Assembly (NCBI GenBank): GCA_018857735.1
Contig: JABMCL010002369.1
Coordinates: 83,813-147,812, forward strand
Origin: Alviniconcha marisindica
Lineage: Eukaryota > Mollusca > Gastropoda > Provannidae
DNA length: 64,000 bases
Direction of reading: 5' to 3'
Shown: positions 47,891 through 61,049 of the stretch, piece by piece
Layout: the number at the start of each line of letters is the position of its first letter
Position numbering within the stretch: position 1 is the first letter of the stretch
The notes under the pieces: generated by a model
Database searches by the model: none
What the model was told of the DNA's origin: nothing
What the model saw: only the letters and a program-made list of their open reading frames with translations
Position numbers and translations under genes: made by a program

Positions 47891-49050
47891 ATAAGAAGTT
47901 TAATCTGAGACTGAAATATACATGGTGTGAGTCAACAGGCCTTGGTAAATTTAATGGTTAATTCTGTTTGCATCACAATAGCTTCAGTCTAACACATGGC
48001 ATACACTACAGTAGGACTGGGTAACGCTGCTCTTACAGATGCTAGCCGTCCTTACCCAGGCAATCCAGGTTTTCCCGGAAGAGATTAAGGAAGAGCTGCA
48101 TGAAACTGATGACTCACATTCAAGTACAAAACCATACAAACATGTAATTATCTCCCTGTTGTGCATCGTCTTTTTAGTGTTTTGCACATTCCTGAACACA
48201 GAACATAGCAGTGGAGTTAAAAGCATTCTGTTTCCATGGACCTGACAAGATGCAGCTGTGTTACACTGACCGCATGAATGATGGAGAGGTTTGTGACCTC
48301 CCTTTAAGTGCTGATTTTGGGGTTTGAGAAAGAAAGAAAATCAAGACTCAATCATCTCCCTTGATACATAGGACCATGAAAAATAGTATTTCATATTCAT
48401 GATCTAGTTGACATCATTAACACTGATAACAGTCCTACAAAATGTTAACTTAATTGCATAAGATTAAGAACATAAAAATTTCATTTAAAAAATGACACTG
48501 CTATGACCTTGACTTATGGCCCTGGTCACTGAAAGTGGCATGAACCAGTAACGCCCAAAGTGTAGTACCACCATAAAAAGCCTGATATTCATCACATTTA
48601 TCCCAGAAAATGGCAACACTGAAGTTTTTGAAACTTCCCTGGGCAATCAACTGGCCAGCCAACTGACCATTAAACAGACTCACAATTTTTCATGCAAGTC
48701 AAAATTAAAAACTGAATTGCTATTTAATAATGGCAAGACAAACAAAAAGCTCCACAGTGACACAACAGCCATTTGGAAAGGCAGTTATATCCAAGACATG
48801 CAAGTATCCAAAACCAATACCACAAAAGGCTTGCCAAAAAAAGGCAATAATGTGTTCACTGAAATTCTCTTGTGTATAGTGCAGTCTGACTCATAATCAG
48901 AGCCTCATTAATTAACAAATCACATGGCCCACAATCAACAGCTTCATCCTATAATGGCCATTTCAGGCACTGTGGAGATGCTAAAGTGTCGAGATGTTTC
49001 ATCTGTGCTCAACTCTGACGTGGAGTCACCATATTCTTGTGGCTTTTCCA

Positions 49051-52000
49051 TTACATACGTCCCCAGCGGGAGATCTGCTGGCGACAGTTGGGACAGGTGT
49101 GAATCACATCCTGACAACTGTCCACGCAGAAGGGGATCAGACAGCATCCCAGTTGACATCTGCAACACAATAATATTATAAACATCATACTGGAAATGGA
49201 ATGAATATCAGGCATAGCCCAGCTCACATTTTGAAGAAATGTTAGGACAGGCATGAAATGTTTTGGCAGAGTCATGGTAAATATCAGACAGGAAAAATCG
49301 GTAGCCCAGCCAGCTTCTGAAGCAAAGTCATGGTAGATATCTGACAAGAAAAAATCAGTAGCCCAGCCGATTCTGAATCAAAGTCATGGTAAATATCAGA
49401 CTGGACAAATCAGCAGCCTGTCTGACTAATGATGTAGAGTCATGATAAAGATCAGACTGGAATAACCAGGCAGCAGCCCAGGCGGCTTCTCAGGCAGATA
49501 TGGTAAGTGTCAGACTAGAAAAGTCAACCAAGTCTCCTTCAGAGAAGCCAAGGCTCTGATCAAGCAGCACTGTAAGACCAAATGGGCAGCTCAGCAGAGC
49601 CTGCCACCTGACGACCAAATGCAACAGCTGCAGTGTCACTGATCAGCATGATCACCATCTTTTGACTATGGAATGGACACTGGTGACTGCATGCCCTGTA
49701 TCGCCTTGGTCTGTCACACACAGTCAACTGCCCAAGTGAGAACTGGCAGAATTAAGGCTCACAAACACTACAATCTGTTCTACAGTCCTGCCTCTTACAC
49801 AAGGAAGCACAGACACAGCACATGCCCTATGGAGCAACGGCCAACGCTTGTAGAAAATCTTGGGGGAGGGGGGAGGGGTCTAAAAAGGACCTTGTACAGT
49901 TGTACAGACTACCAACTTCATCAACGCCATCAAGCTAGATCAGTAACTGCCTATGGACAATCCTGGAATACTGAAGAGTAAGAAGAAGCCCAGATGACTT
50001 CCGAAGCAAAGCCATGGCACACACTACACGAGAAAAATCAGAAGCCTGCTGCTGGCTGCTTTGGATGCCATGACAAACATTAAACCACATAAAAGTCTCC
50101 ATGAAATGCTCAACATTCAGTTTTTTGTAGTCTGGACACTTTAAATTATCTTTCAAAAACAAACAATAACATTAACAGTTTAACACTAAAAAGGCATTTG
50201 TGCAAGATCATGTCCGTGCAACATGTTAATATATTTTCATGAAGAGGTGAAGCTCAACAGTAATTAACATGATCCAATGTCTGAAATACCTTGGATATTA
50301 CTTATTATTAGTATTACTACAGTACACAGGGCTAAATCAGTAAATGATAAGGTATTTGTTGCATCAGCATCTTGGGCTATTTTAAACAATTATCACCCCT
50401 GAATCACTGCCAGTCTGAAACAGAACTACAGTGATCTACTAATCCACACACATAAAAATCAGTCACTGGTTGACCTTGGTCGAACAAAAACACACAGAGA
50501 GAAATATGTATAACATTTAGCTTCAATTGCATAATGCTGGCGGGACCTTGGATACTACCAATACCATAAGGCAAAGTTTGACATTGACAATATAAAAAAA
50601 TCACAATGTGATTGTTAAGGCTCTTGACATGGCCAACCTGAAGGCCCAATAGTTCAAAATTTAAAATGAAACAAATAAAAACTCACCCCACTAAACAGAG
50701 GATGACGCAGATGAGCCACGAGAAAGTTCCAGACTCATAGTGCGTTGCAGTAACAATGTCTGCTCGGCAATGAGGACACAAGGTGCGTACTGGTGCCTCG
50801 TGGAAGGTCTGGAACAAAAGATTCTCAGGTATACCAAACTGCAAGGCACTGATCCATTTCCAGTTCAGATGCATCTACTCCAACCCTGGTGCATGTACAC
50901 TTAAAAAGTAGACTCAACCCTAATGAGAAAACAACAACATTCTGCAACATTATAATATGAAAAACAATCCCAATCCTACACCAACTAAATACACACATGA
51001 CACTCTCTCTCTCTCTCTCTCAAATAAAAGAACCAAATCTGTCCTTTGTCATTGTGAAACACATTATAAATTATGTGAATTTGAGTCCACGGACATAGCA
51101 CCATCTACTTAGGATTCTAGTAGTACTAGACTATTACAGTATTAGTAATAGTATTAGCACACCATCTTTAACAAACACCACTCTCAAGATGTTTTGTAGT
51201 ACAGTGTATAATTTATAAGTAATGACAACCTAAAATGACAAAACACTACAATTTTTATTTGCATCCCTGGAGAGATTCATTCTCACTGTCATAACTTTGA
51301 TTTCACAGCGCACAATGAAGTCCACCTGTACCTGCACAACAGTCAGAGTAGGCTGGGTAACAACGACCGTGTTGTGCGTTGTACCAATTGTCTGGCCGGC
51401 AGGAGGGTACCCTGGCGCTCCTGGTGGCGGGTACGGTCCTGGTTGAGACTGGTAACCCTGAGGATACCCAGGCTGCTGAGGGGGGTAGCCGCCCTGTGAA
51501 GGGGGGTAGCCTGGCTGTGAGGGTGGCGGGGCAAAACCGGGAGGTGGGTAGCCAGCTTGTGCTGTGAGAGACGAACATTCAAGTCGTGGTTACACTTTAC
51601 AGTTAAAGAACTTAAACTGAGTCTGGGCAAAACTGATTTTTGCCAAAAGTCCCCTTGAATTGGTTTTAATTTCAATTTGTTTAAATAAACCATACCTTAG
51701 AAACAGATGTTTAGCATCCCAGACTTAGTGCACTGACATTAGTGATAAACTGCTGAATTTCATACATGTTATGTTCTCTTCTAAACCTCAAATCAATAAT
51801 ATTACAACAAGGATTTTGAAATTAAGTTCTTATTGTTTAGGCTGAAATGTAGAAAAAACAATCATTCAAATTCGTATCTGACTTTTTGTGATGTTTTACT
51901 TATACTCTTACTGATTTAGAATGAACTTTTGTATAAATATTATATGGGTAATTTGTTTTTGGAGAGTAATGCGTCCCACAAAAAAGAAAGAAAGAAAGAC

Positions 52001-52148
52001 CTGGGTTTCTTTTGGACAATCCAGCCTTCTAGGACTAAAGAGTCAACAGCCAGTCACAATAAGTTAATGAAGCCAACGTACCTGGTGGATATGGTCCGCT
52101 CTTCTGATCTGCTGGTGCTGCAGAGTAAGGGGGTGGAGCATCCGCCAT
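49051..52148 (-). CDS. LITAF: LITAF-domain protein (LITAF/CDIP1-like), 175 codons, four exons
   Basis: Paralog of the gene at 23394-37314, same strand, about 12 kb away. Coding exons in transcript order: 52082-52148 (ATG at 52148), 51332-51561, 50687-50808, 49051-49159 (stop TAA). All phases agree. The protein starts MADAPPPYSAAPADQ with a PPPY motif and continues with a PGYPP/GGYPPQ-rich segment ending VVVTQPTLTVVQ. The LITAF domain then has TFHEAPVRT, CPHCRADIVTATHY, hydrophobic [26 protein letters not shown] and HTCPNCRQQ. The two CxxC pairs supply the zinc ligands, and the hydrophobic stretch between them is the membrane-associating helix of this family. The last exon is 109 nt in both paralogs. 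Here an intron separates VVQ from TFHE; it is absent in the paralog. The likely role is endolysosomal trafficking, or immune or apoptotic signalling, by family only. Confidence 0.92.
49190..49535. repeat. About 56-bp tandem repeat next to a LITAF acceptor, about six copies
   Basis: Units contain AATATCAGACAGG, AATCAGTAGCCCAGCC, GCTTCTGAAGCAAAGTCATG and GTA. The array starts just beyond the acceptor of the last LITAF exon. One unit has CAGGCAGCAGCCCAGG, identical to the start of the last exon in the other LITAF gene (about 23480-23496). More diverged units occur at about 49985-50075. Confidence 0.75.
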
Positions 52149-53400
52149 TTTGCTCAGATAATCTGAAAAAAGTCACAAGTTTCATGAAAATTCACTCAGC
52201 AAGGAAAGCTCTCTCTTTAATCCTTGGAACAAAATTCAAAATTACTATTGTTAATATGGATAATTATATTACTTTTTATTAGTTTGCTTGTTGTTTTCAA
52301 GAAAAAAAAGAAAAGAAGCCAGCAAGCAATGATCACACTTCTAACAGATACAGTTTAAAACTGTGGCCATTTCCGGACGAAAAAGTCTTCTCTTATCTAT
52401 ATTGTCTAGAGATATTACTAATATCCCCCTCTGTCTGACCATGACTGCATTAGTGCCTGCAACTTAAACTGCTTTTAAATTCTGCTGCACACTCCAAGTG
52501 TAATCCCAAACTACAGTAAGTTGAGTAAGATATGAACAGGCGAGTGTGTCAAGTGTGGATAGCCTAGAAAGATTACGTATACATGTATAGGACTGCACTA
52601 CCTTCACTCAGCACTGACACTAGTGACATTGACATATATAATGGCCTAGTTCAAAACAAAAACAAAAAATCGTTTGTTCGTTCTCTACTTTTCTCTTCTC
52701 TTGTACCGATTTCGTTTGGTCAGATCAACTTTTTATCAGTAAAAATTAGAATCCATTTCACTGAGATTTTTCACGGTTTTACTTGAAATCGAAATTGTGG
52801 TATACATGGTCCCTGCAATGTACAGATCCAGATATGTAAAATTTTAAATCCTGCCGGCAGACATCGCATTTCTGATTTCCGAATACGAGTTTTCTCCTTC
52901 TCCCAGGAGAAATCACAAATTAAATTACCAGCGGTAGTCCCGGATTTTGATTTGTACCCAGACAAAGTGATACAGTTTAACTGTTAGTGTTACACAGCTT
53001 GCGACTTATTGACTGAGCAAGCAATGCAAGATCCGGTATCTTGATAATCGAACGATTTCGTAATATTTGCCTGTCGTGTCGCATGACAAACCATTATTTA
53101 TTTTGACGACCCACATTGGCTTTGTTGTCGTTTTATTGCTTCAAATAGGCCGATCGACTTGTGAACGAAGTTATTTCAACAAACTGAATACTTTTCGTAC
53201 CTTTCTACTATTCTAGCTAGATGCCAAAGGCATACAAAGTGGTATTCAATCACTGACGTGACACACCAATATCATGAGTGCCCCGCATATTCATTTAAAT
53301 TCTCTGATGAAAACTCTGATCACGACACATGTACCTACCACTATTGCTGATTCAAAGAGGGGCAAAACAGTACACAGAAGATAAGTCTAAATCTAATATA

Positions 53401-53482
53401 CCTTTTGCAATCAGCCGCACTGATCAGGAAGTCCCGTGAAGTTCTTGTTGGTTTCTAAATTTAGATTTCCCAGCAGCCTGAA
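53401..53482 (-). promoter_or_regulatory. Candidate non-coding first exon of the LITAF gene at 49051-52148
   Basis: On the minus strand a segment ends GGCTGATTGCAAAAG|GTATAT, a donor-like site. The start exon has a TTTTTTCAG acceptor about 15 nt before the ATG, so a 5' non-coding exon is expected. The linkage is inferred. Confidence 0.35.
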
Positions 53483-53678
53483 AAAGTTACGTGTCGTGTG
53501 CAAAAGAAACTTAACGTTAGCGAAAAGTGTCATAAGTCAATAACCTTTCACCAGTATTTTAACGGGGAACGCAAGATGGCCAGAAAACGAGAAAAATTGC
53601 AGATATGTCCACCTGCAAGCTTCATTTGGTTATGCTATTAATATCTATGAAAAGGAAGTACGGGTTAAAACCAAACAA

Positions 53679-53832
53679 ATTCTAGGCCAGCGGCGGCGAC
53701 TCACGATGACTCGAATCGGCCGCGGTAATGGTGGCCAAAATAGTCCAAACTGACAAATTCTAGGCCAGCGGCGGCGACTCACGATGAGTCGAATCGGCCG
53801 CGGTAATGGTGGCCAAAATAGTCCAAAGTGAC
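53679..53832. repeat. 77-bp GC-rich tandem duplication
   Basis: Two nearly identical copies of AAATTCTAGGCCAGCGGCGG ... GAATCGGCCGCGGTAATGG ... ATAGTCCAAA. It lies upstream (minus-strand sense) of the LITAF gene and is unusually CpG-rich for this window. Confidence 0.92.
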
Positions 53833-53920
53833 ATAATTGTCATGCCGAATTTTGCATTTGTTTACCACAACCAGAGTCCTCTTCACTCCACTATGACTGA
53901 TAACAGATAACACGTAACAT

Positions 53921-54290
53921 CAAGTAAGTAAATAAACATGGTGCCCCGACGTCCACAGAAACCACGGGGCTTATCTAGGGACGGGTAGAAGGGGGGTGGG
54001 GGGTGGGGGGAGTACTCAGTAGACTAGTGGAGGTGGGGGGAGAGGGAGATTATATACCTATCGCTGCACTGTCATCACCAGAATGACTTTTGCATTAAGG
54101 TGGACAGCGATGAGAGCCACTAAGTTAATGTTTCATAACTGTAACGTGAGGACAAAGGGTCAATCACAAGACACTGTCCACAGACCACAACTGACTTTTG
54201 AAGTGAAAGGAGAGGCCTTCCGCTTACAAAGTGACATTCGCTCAGTTAAGAACGGGCTTAACGCCTTACCGCTAGGCCAAACCGGCTCAC
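53921..54290 (-). mobile_element. SINE family A, nearly full length
   Basis: On the minus strand it starts GAGCCGGTTTGGCCTAGCGG (A box TGGCCTAGCGG). It continues with TTGTGGTCTGTGGACA and TGGCTCTCATCGCTG, then GTGATGACAGTGCAGCGATA. It ends with a GTTTCTGTGGACGT motif and a TTTATTTACTTACTTG tail. The B box region is eroded. Homologous to 59597-59910. Confidence 0.85.
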
Positions 54291-54671
54291 TGCCGCGTAA
54301 CATCAAACATGTGATGCCCATTATACTGTCAGTAGCACTGTCGAGTTTCCTCAGTTTCAGACTGAGTCGCCATGCAGTTTTTCCATGAGCCCGGGAAACC
54401 CTACGGCCACAGCCCGGCGGCCGCGGAGCCTTCGGTGACGCTGAGTCGGTGTGGAGTCTACTCCCGGCAACCGACATTGTGCCACCTGACAATCCTACAA
54501 AGGTCGACACAGACAGTTGTAAATTGCACGGCCACGCTTTTCGGAACCGGCCCAACTGAAACAGTGCCGCAACACACGCACCGCGCCGGCCGCACGTACG
54601 TACGCACGCCCGCACGCGGCACTGACACGCACGCATGCAAAACCATGTTATGCAGGACCATTATAAGTGGG

Positions 54672-54673
<2 letters not shown>

Positions 54674-54714
<41 letters not shown>

Positions 54715-54730
54715 TCACACACTCACACTG
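54674..54730. repeat. (AC)n microsatellite
   Basis: About 36 nt of AC repeat followed by TCAC-containing variants. Confidence 0.95.
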
Positions 54731-54875
54731 CAATCTCCACTGGGATGCGGGTTGCAGGGGAAACAAATCTTCCAACACTTTTACTTGTACAGTTAAAATG
54801 TTGTTCTCTCCCCTTGAACTGTGTTCCGTCTCGGCACAATTTTTATACTCTTATTGCCAGTGCAAACATTTTTAA

Positions 54876-54953
54876 ACCACAACTAGTTAGCAAGTACGTA
54901 TAAATGAATTTTGACCACAACTAGTTAGCAAGTACGTATAAATGAATTTTGAC
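54876..54953. repeat. About 39-bp tandem duplication
   Basis: CCACAACTAGTTAGCAAGTA and CGTATAAATGAATTTTGA occur twice in tandem at the end of a spacer. Confidence 0.9.
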
Positions 54954-55049
54954 AGTGTGTATCGAGGCTTGTACGCAGAATACACCATATTATATATTGT
55001 TAGTTGTCATAATTATATGTATTACTAATTTACTATAACGTTTTTGAAA

Positions 55050-55170
55050 CTTAGAGCTTGAAATGTCATTGGACTGAGAATGTCAGTTGTAAAGCGCAGT
55101 GAGTTCGTGTACACGGCCAGAGAATAGCGCTATACAAAAGTTATTTATTATTATTTATTTTTTATTTTTA
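55050..55170 (+). repeat. SINE/LINE 3' tail-like segment
   Basis: GTAAAGCGCAGTGAGTTCGT then GAGAATAGCGCTATACAAAA and a TTATTTATTATTATTTATTT run. This tail type also appears at 21877-21910 and at 29350-29470. Confidence 0.6.
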
Positions 55171-55496
55171 TTTTATTGGATAAATGCAAAGTATCTGCAG
55201 TTTAGTATGTCCCCTTTCATTGAAATGTAATGGCTGTGTCACAACATCATTATTGACACCAGCATGAACACCAAGGTTGCAGTAAAATGTTTTTATGTAT
55301 TGGATAGTTGCGTTGGGTCTATCTTCAGCGATGATAAGCTCCTTGCATAACATCATACATCCTCCCGAAATGGCCGAGATAAATCCTCCGCATATTACGG
55401 CGTGTGATTGCCCAAGTCAGTGGCGGGGTAGTAAGATAAACAACAACTACAAAAAGTAAACAAAACAACAACAACAATAACAAACAAACAAACAAT

Positions 55497-56270
<774 letters not shown>

Positions 56271-56509
56271 GAATGCATTTGTCAGTGTACAATTGCATAT
56301 ACCAGAGGACCCCATGAGTGTTCAGCTGAGGAAAGCTAAAAGAATAACTGACTGAACAGCTGAATTGAATTTGAGAGGAAACAAATATGAAAACACACGA
56401 GAGGTAAGACTGAACACTTATTTCGCCAGGCAGATAAAATTGTGCACAATTTTGGGGGCATTTTGTGTAGGCAACAGATTGAACAGACCGCGCACGCGCA
56501 CGTGCGCAC

Positions 56510-56563
56510 TGATGCGTGCGTGCGTGCGTGCGTGCGTGCATGCGTGCGTGCGTGCGTGCGTGC

Positions 56564-56647
<84 letters not shown>

Positions 56648-56664
56648 TGTGTGTGTGTGTGAGT

Positions 56665-56734
<70 letters not shown>

Positions 56735-56757
56735 TTTGTGTGTGTGTGTGTGTGTGG

Positions 56758-56847
<90 letters not shown>

Positions 56848-56866
56848 TGTGTGTGTGTGTGTGTGT

Positions 56867-56913
<47 letters not shown>

Positions 56914-56970
56914 TCGGATGTGTTCGGGTGTGTGTGTGTTCGTGTGTGTGTGTGTGTGTGTTCGTGTGTG
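56510..56970. repeat. (TG)n and (TGCG)n microsatellite complex
   Basis: TGCG blocks at about 56513-56570 and 56757-56848 alternate with TG blocks (56569-56755 and 56848-56907). These are alternating purine-pyrimidine sequences with potential to form Z-DNA. Confidence 0.98.
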
Positions 56971-57294
56971 TGGGGTTTGGGACTTGAGGGGCGTCAAGTA
57001 GATTAATTTGCGTGAACGAAATCTTTTTGAATCTGTTTGCAACTCTCCTCCAGCATTTGAAAACAAAAAACACAAATAAATACCCCCTTCCTCCCTCCCA
57101 CCTCCCGAACAAAAACAAACATTATTATTATTATTAATATATAAATATTTAATATGTAATATATATCATAAATATAGAACAACTGTGACGTCATTATCAA
57201 ATAGTAATGAACTAATTATCACATACTTGTTTTTGTTTATCACAAGGTAATATAATTAAAACAATTAATTAAAGTACCACACACAGCAATTAAA

Positions 57295-57612
<318 letters not shown>

Positions 57613-57779
57613 GCGCGAATAACCATAATAACATAAATAATAAATTATTTTAATGGTGATGATGATGATGAAGATGACATCATCAGAGAGCTAATATAGG
57701 AGGAAAAGGATTTATGCCTAGCCTATTGTCTGCTATAGGCTACATAATTATGAGCAAGTTTGTTGCATAATATATAATT

Positions 57780-58615
57780 AAAAAGGCGCACCTGCCCCCC
57801 CCCCCCATACCCTCCCCCCCCATACACCCCCCACACCCATACACCCACACCCACACCCACCCACCCACCCCACACCCACTCCCAGCACTCAGATCACAAG
57901 TACGCTTTATCCCCCCCCCCCCCCACCACCAACACCCCCACCTTCCTTCCACCCCACCCCAACCCAATAACTCCACTAGCGTATTGAGTGTGTTTTTTCT
58001 GTTTTTTTCTTTCTTTTTTTTCTTCCGATTTCTAAAGATTTTTTGTTGTTGTTGTATATCTGTCCTCATTTTTCTTTACCCGCAATCCCCCTCCCCCCCC
58101 CCTCCCAGCTCCCCCCCGTCTCTCCTACTACCCCGGTCCCTTCCCGCCCCCCTTCCTCTCCCCGCCAGCTTTTTGTTTTGTTTTTTGTTTTTACGTCACC
58201 ACTCTAATCTTAGTTGAAGTTTGTTTTCTTTTCTCTTCTTCTTCTTCTTCCTCCAATGTTGCTTTCATTTTCTCCTGTTCTTTTTTGTTTTTGTCTTGTT
58301 TCTGTCTTTTATTCTTACTTCGCGTTCGCAGTGTCTTCTACATCTTTTTTTTTTTTTTCTTCTTTTATTGGTCTTTTTTTGTTTTTGTTTTAAGGGGGGA
58401 AGTTGTGGGGTGGGGTGGAGGGGGGTTGGGGTGGCGGGGGGGGGGGGGGGGGGTGCTCGCCCCTCTTTCTCTTCTCTTTCAGCTTATTGACCTATTTGCC
58501 TCACCAGGCTAAACCGGGTCGCAGTGTATTCGTTCTTTTCCTGGTTCTCTTCCTCCACCTCCTCCTCTCCTGTCGCTATTTTTTTTCTCTTTTTTTTTCT
58601 CTCTTTAGGTCCAAG
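57780..58615. repeat. Pyrimidine-rich tract with poly-C and poly-G runs
   Basis: The plus strand is almost only C and T from about 57790 to 58610, broken by a GGGGTGG-rich block with a poly-G run (about 58395-58453). No coding sequence is credible here. Confidence 0.85.
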
Positions 58616-58774
58616 TGCAGAAAAAAGAAAAAGAAAAAACGAAGGCAAGTAATTGATTGCTGGGGCATTATAGCTGAGTCTGGATGACCTTATAAAAAGT
58701 AAGATCGGAAAGAAAAGGAAACAAATCTAAACAGAGGAGCCGAGTCAGGTTTTTGCTTCCCCGACGCTTAGCAG

Positions 58775-59185
58775 AGAGCAGATGGTGATGATGATGATGT
58801 TGAGCTTCACTGATGTCCTCGGATGTCGGTTGACATAATTATTAGGGACAAACTGTGACCGCCAATGCCCAAGCATGGTTCAATGTTGTTTTACGTCCAC
58901 AGAAACCGTAAGGCTCATAAGGACGGCCTCCTCGACTTTCATTTGTGGACACTGCCCTGTGACTGTGTCCATCACGTCCTACTGAAACTTTAAACTGGCT
59001 CTCATCGCTGACCATCTTAATGCAGGAATCATTCTGGTGGTGACAGTGTAGCGATATGTATATAATCTCCCTCTTCCCCCACCTCCATACCCCCTTCCCA
59101 CCCCCCTTCTCCCCGTCCCTAATAAGCCTTATGGTTTCTGTGGACGTTAAGCACCATGTTTACTTACTTACTTACTTTCATACAG
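58775..59185 (+). mobile_element. Composite repeat: family B head joined to SINE family A body
   Basis: Starts GATGATGATGATG with TGATGTCCTCGGATGTC (family B), continues TTTTACGTCCACAGAAACC then AAGGCTCATAAGGACGG. It next enters the SINE A body (TGGCTCTCATCGCTG, ATCATTCTGGTGGTGACAGT) and ends GGTTTCTGTGGACGTTAAGC with TTTACTTACTTACTT. No tRNA-like head is present. Confidence 0.8.
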
Positions 59186-59508
59186 CTCCTGAACTCTGGG
59201 TTATCGAAAGTCCGGTTATCAAACAAAACAAAACAAAACAAAAATCTAATTGTGGTGAGGACCATTAGCCTATTAATTTGGTTGCTTTGCCCAGACACAT
59301 GTTTCGCTACTGGACAGCTCACCAGTGACCGCCTTCACATAAGAGTGTTGTTGTTCTTATTATTGAATTTAGTTTAACGTTGGTTTCGCTCGCATGGTAC
59401 CAGGCATAAAAGTGACTAGTTGGCTCAGTGGTTGGTTAGACTTATCTAACGCCGAGTTATCCCCTGAAGTAGGTAGTGACGAGGACAGAGTTCCCAGGAG
59501 ATGCGGGG

Positions 59509-59516
59509 GTGGGGGT

Positions 59517-59560
<44 letters not shown>
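59509..59560. repeat. Poly-G run
   Basis: About 50 nt that is almost pure G, among the longest homopolymer tracts in the window. Confidence 0.95.
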
Positions 59561-59561
<1 letters not shown>

Positions 59562-59596
59562 TTATATCTAACGCTACACTATCTCCAGTCATTTGT

Positions 59597-59910
59597 GAGC
59601 CGGTTTGGCCTAGCGGGAAGGCGTTAGACTGGTAAGCAGAAGGACCTCGGTTCGATTCCGCTTCGGCTCTCCTTTCTCTTCAAAAGTTGTGGTCTGTGGA
59701 CACTGTCTTGTGACTTTGTCCCTCACAACTATGAAACATTAAAATGGCTCTCATCGCTGCCCATCTTGATGCAGGAATCATTCTGGTGGTGACAGTGTAG
59801 CGATGGGTATGTAATCTCCCCCTCCCCCCCACCTTCATACCCCCTTCTCTCCCGTCCCTAATAAGCCTCGTGGTTTCTGTGGACGTTAAGCACACTGTTT
59901 ACTTACTTAC
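59597..59910 (+). mobile_element. SINE family A, intact Pol III promoter
   Basis: tRNA-like head with A box TGGCCTAGCGG (59606-59616) and perfect B box GGTTCGATTCC (59649-59659). The acceptor-stem ends GAGCCG and CGGCTC pair. The body contains TTGTGGTCTGTGGACACTGT, ATGGCTCTCATCGCTG and ATTCTGGTGGTGACAGTGTA; the end is GTGGACGTTAAGCAC followed by (TTAC)n. This copy best represents the family. The attached body shows it is a SINE, not a tRNA gene. Confidence 0.9.
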
Positions 59911-60548
59911 CAATCAATAATTATTTCTGCATTAAAGTTGTGTTGCCGGGGTGGTAGTTTAAATGTAGATTTTCTTGCCACTGGCGGGTTCGTTCATACC
60001 GTAATGAATTAACACACTGAACACCAACTGATATTGATGGTCTGTAGCCTTGGTTTATTAAAGTCGTAGTTGTAGTTGTTATAGTTATTGGTGTCTATGT
60101 CTTTTTAATTTATTTTATTTTGTTTTGTTTTGTTTTCACCCATAACAGTTTGACAAAGGCAATCCCCCCAAAAGTTGTCGGTTAGGGCATGGATAGCTGA
60201 TGATCTGTGATGTCAAAAAACTTTTCTTTTTGCATAACGTTATGACATCACTTCGATGATGACATCATAAGTATTTCTACTAGGAACTCAGGGGACAGAA
60301 CTCTGTCACCCTAATGCTGAAAAATACCAAACATCACAATTATTTCATTAACTTAGTAGAACCCATCCTCCTACCCTCACAACAATATTTATCATGAACT
60401 AGTACATGACAACCAAGACTACATCTAAATTCTAATGAAAAAAATTTCCCCCAAAACAGATATTAAATAAATTAATTATCCCCACTCAATTTTTTGACCT
60501 AGATCCAAATAAAGTAGATAATGATAACCTAGCAAAATCCTGTCTCTA

Positions 60549-60790
60549 ATAGTCTATACAGTTTCTGCGGACGTAAAGCAACACTAAACTGGAACCCTGC
60601 AAAATATCACTGTTACAGTTGGGCAACGATGCAAGCCATTTTGAGAGTTTCGTTAATCAGTGTTAGGGCACTGTCACAAGGCCACAGCTTCCGAAGAGAA
60701 AAGGACAGCCGAAGCGGAGCGAGCGGAATCGAACTGAGGTCCTTTCGCCGACGAGCGTCACACCTTACCGCTAGGCCAAATGAGCTGATG
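60549..60790 (-). mobile_element. SINE family A, rearranged copy
   Basis: On the minus strand, CAGCTCATTTGGCCTAGCGG (A box) and CAGTTCGATTCCGCT (B box at about 60724-60736), then a shortened body. A separate fragment of the tail, AGTTTCTGCGGACGTAAAGC, lies at about 60558-60577. Confidence 0.8.
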
Positions 60791-60944
60791 CATAAAGGTG
60801 AGAAGATACATATTTATGAAGCAGGCCGCTCTCCACATTTGTCAAAGAACACGTAGCCTGTCGCTTGTGATTTATAGCTTTCTCACTTCTAGAAAGAATG
60901 AATAAAAGCAAATACACAAAGGAATAAATCGGCCGATCACAGAA

Positions 60945-61012
60945 AGTAATGATGATGATGTGGGGCTTCGTGTTCTCGGATGTCGGGCTGACATGTTAGG
61001 GCAAACTGGGAA
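60945..61012 (+). repeat. Family B repeat fragment
   Basis: GATGATGATGTGGGGCTTCG followed by TTCTCGGATGTCGGGCTGAC and GGGCAAACTGGGA, matching the start of the copies at 3260 and 58790. Confidence 0.7.
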
Positions 61013-61049
61013 CACAGAAAAAGTCTACAAAAAAAAAATCCGGTTTTAA

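Larger units (their letters stand above)
42361..49050. other. Intergenic stretch between the two LITAF genes
   Basis: No conserved exon recognised. Contents: a (TG)n tract at 42611-42653, a 95-bp tandem duplication at 44370-44550, a possible SINE at 45192-45260, a TTAA MITE at 46596-46829, and a short AT-rich tandem repeat at 47745-47890. Confidence 0.6.

Noticed and set aside
58403..58687. Open frame ending in a Lys-rich segment after a TTTAG acceptor-like site
   Set aside because: Lies in pyrimidine- and G-rich low-complexity DNA with no conserved residues.
59597..59670. A tRNA gene
   Set aside because: Perfect A and B boxes, but the body and TTAC tail recur at 53921-54290 and 60549-60790, so this is a tRNA-derived SINE head.
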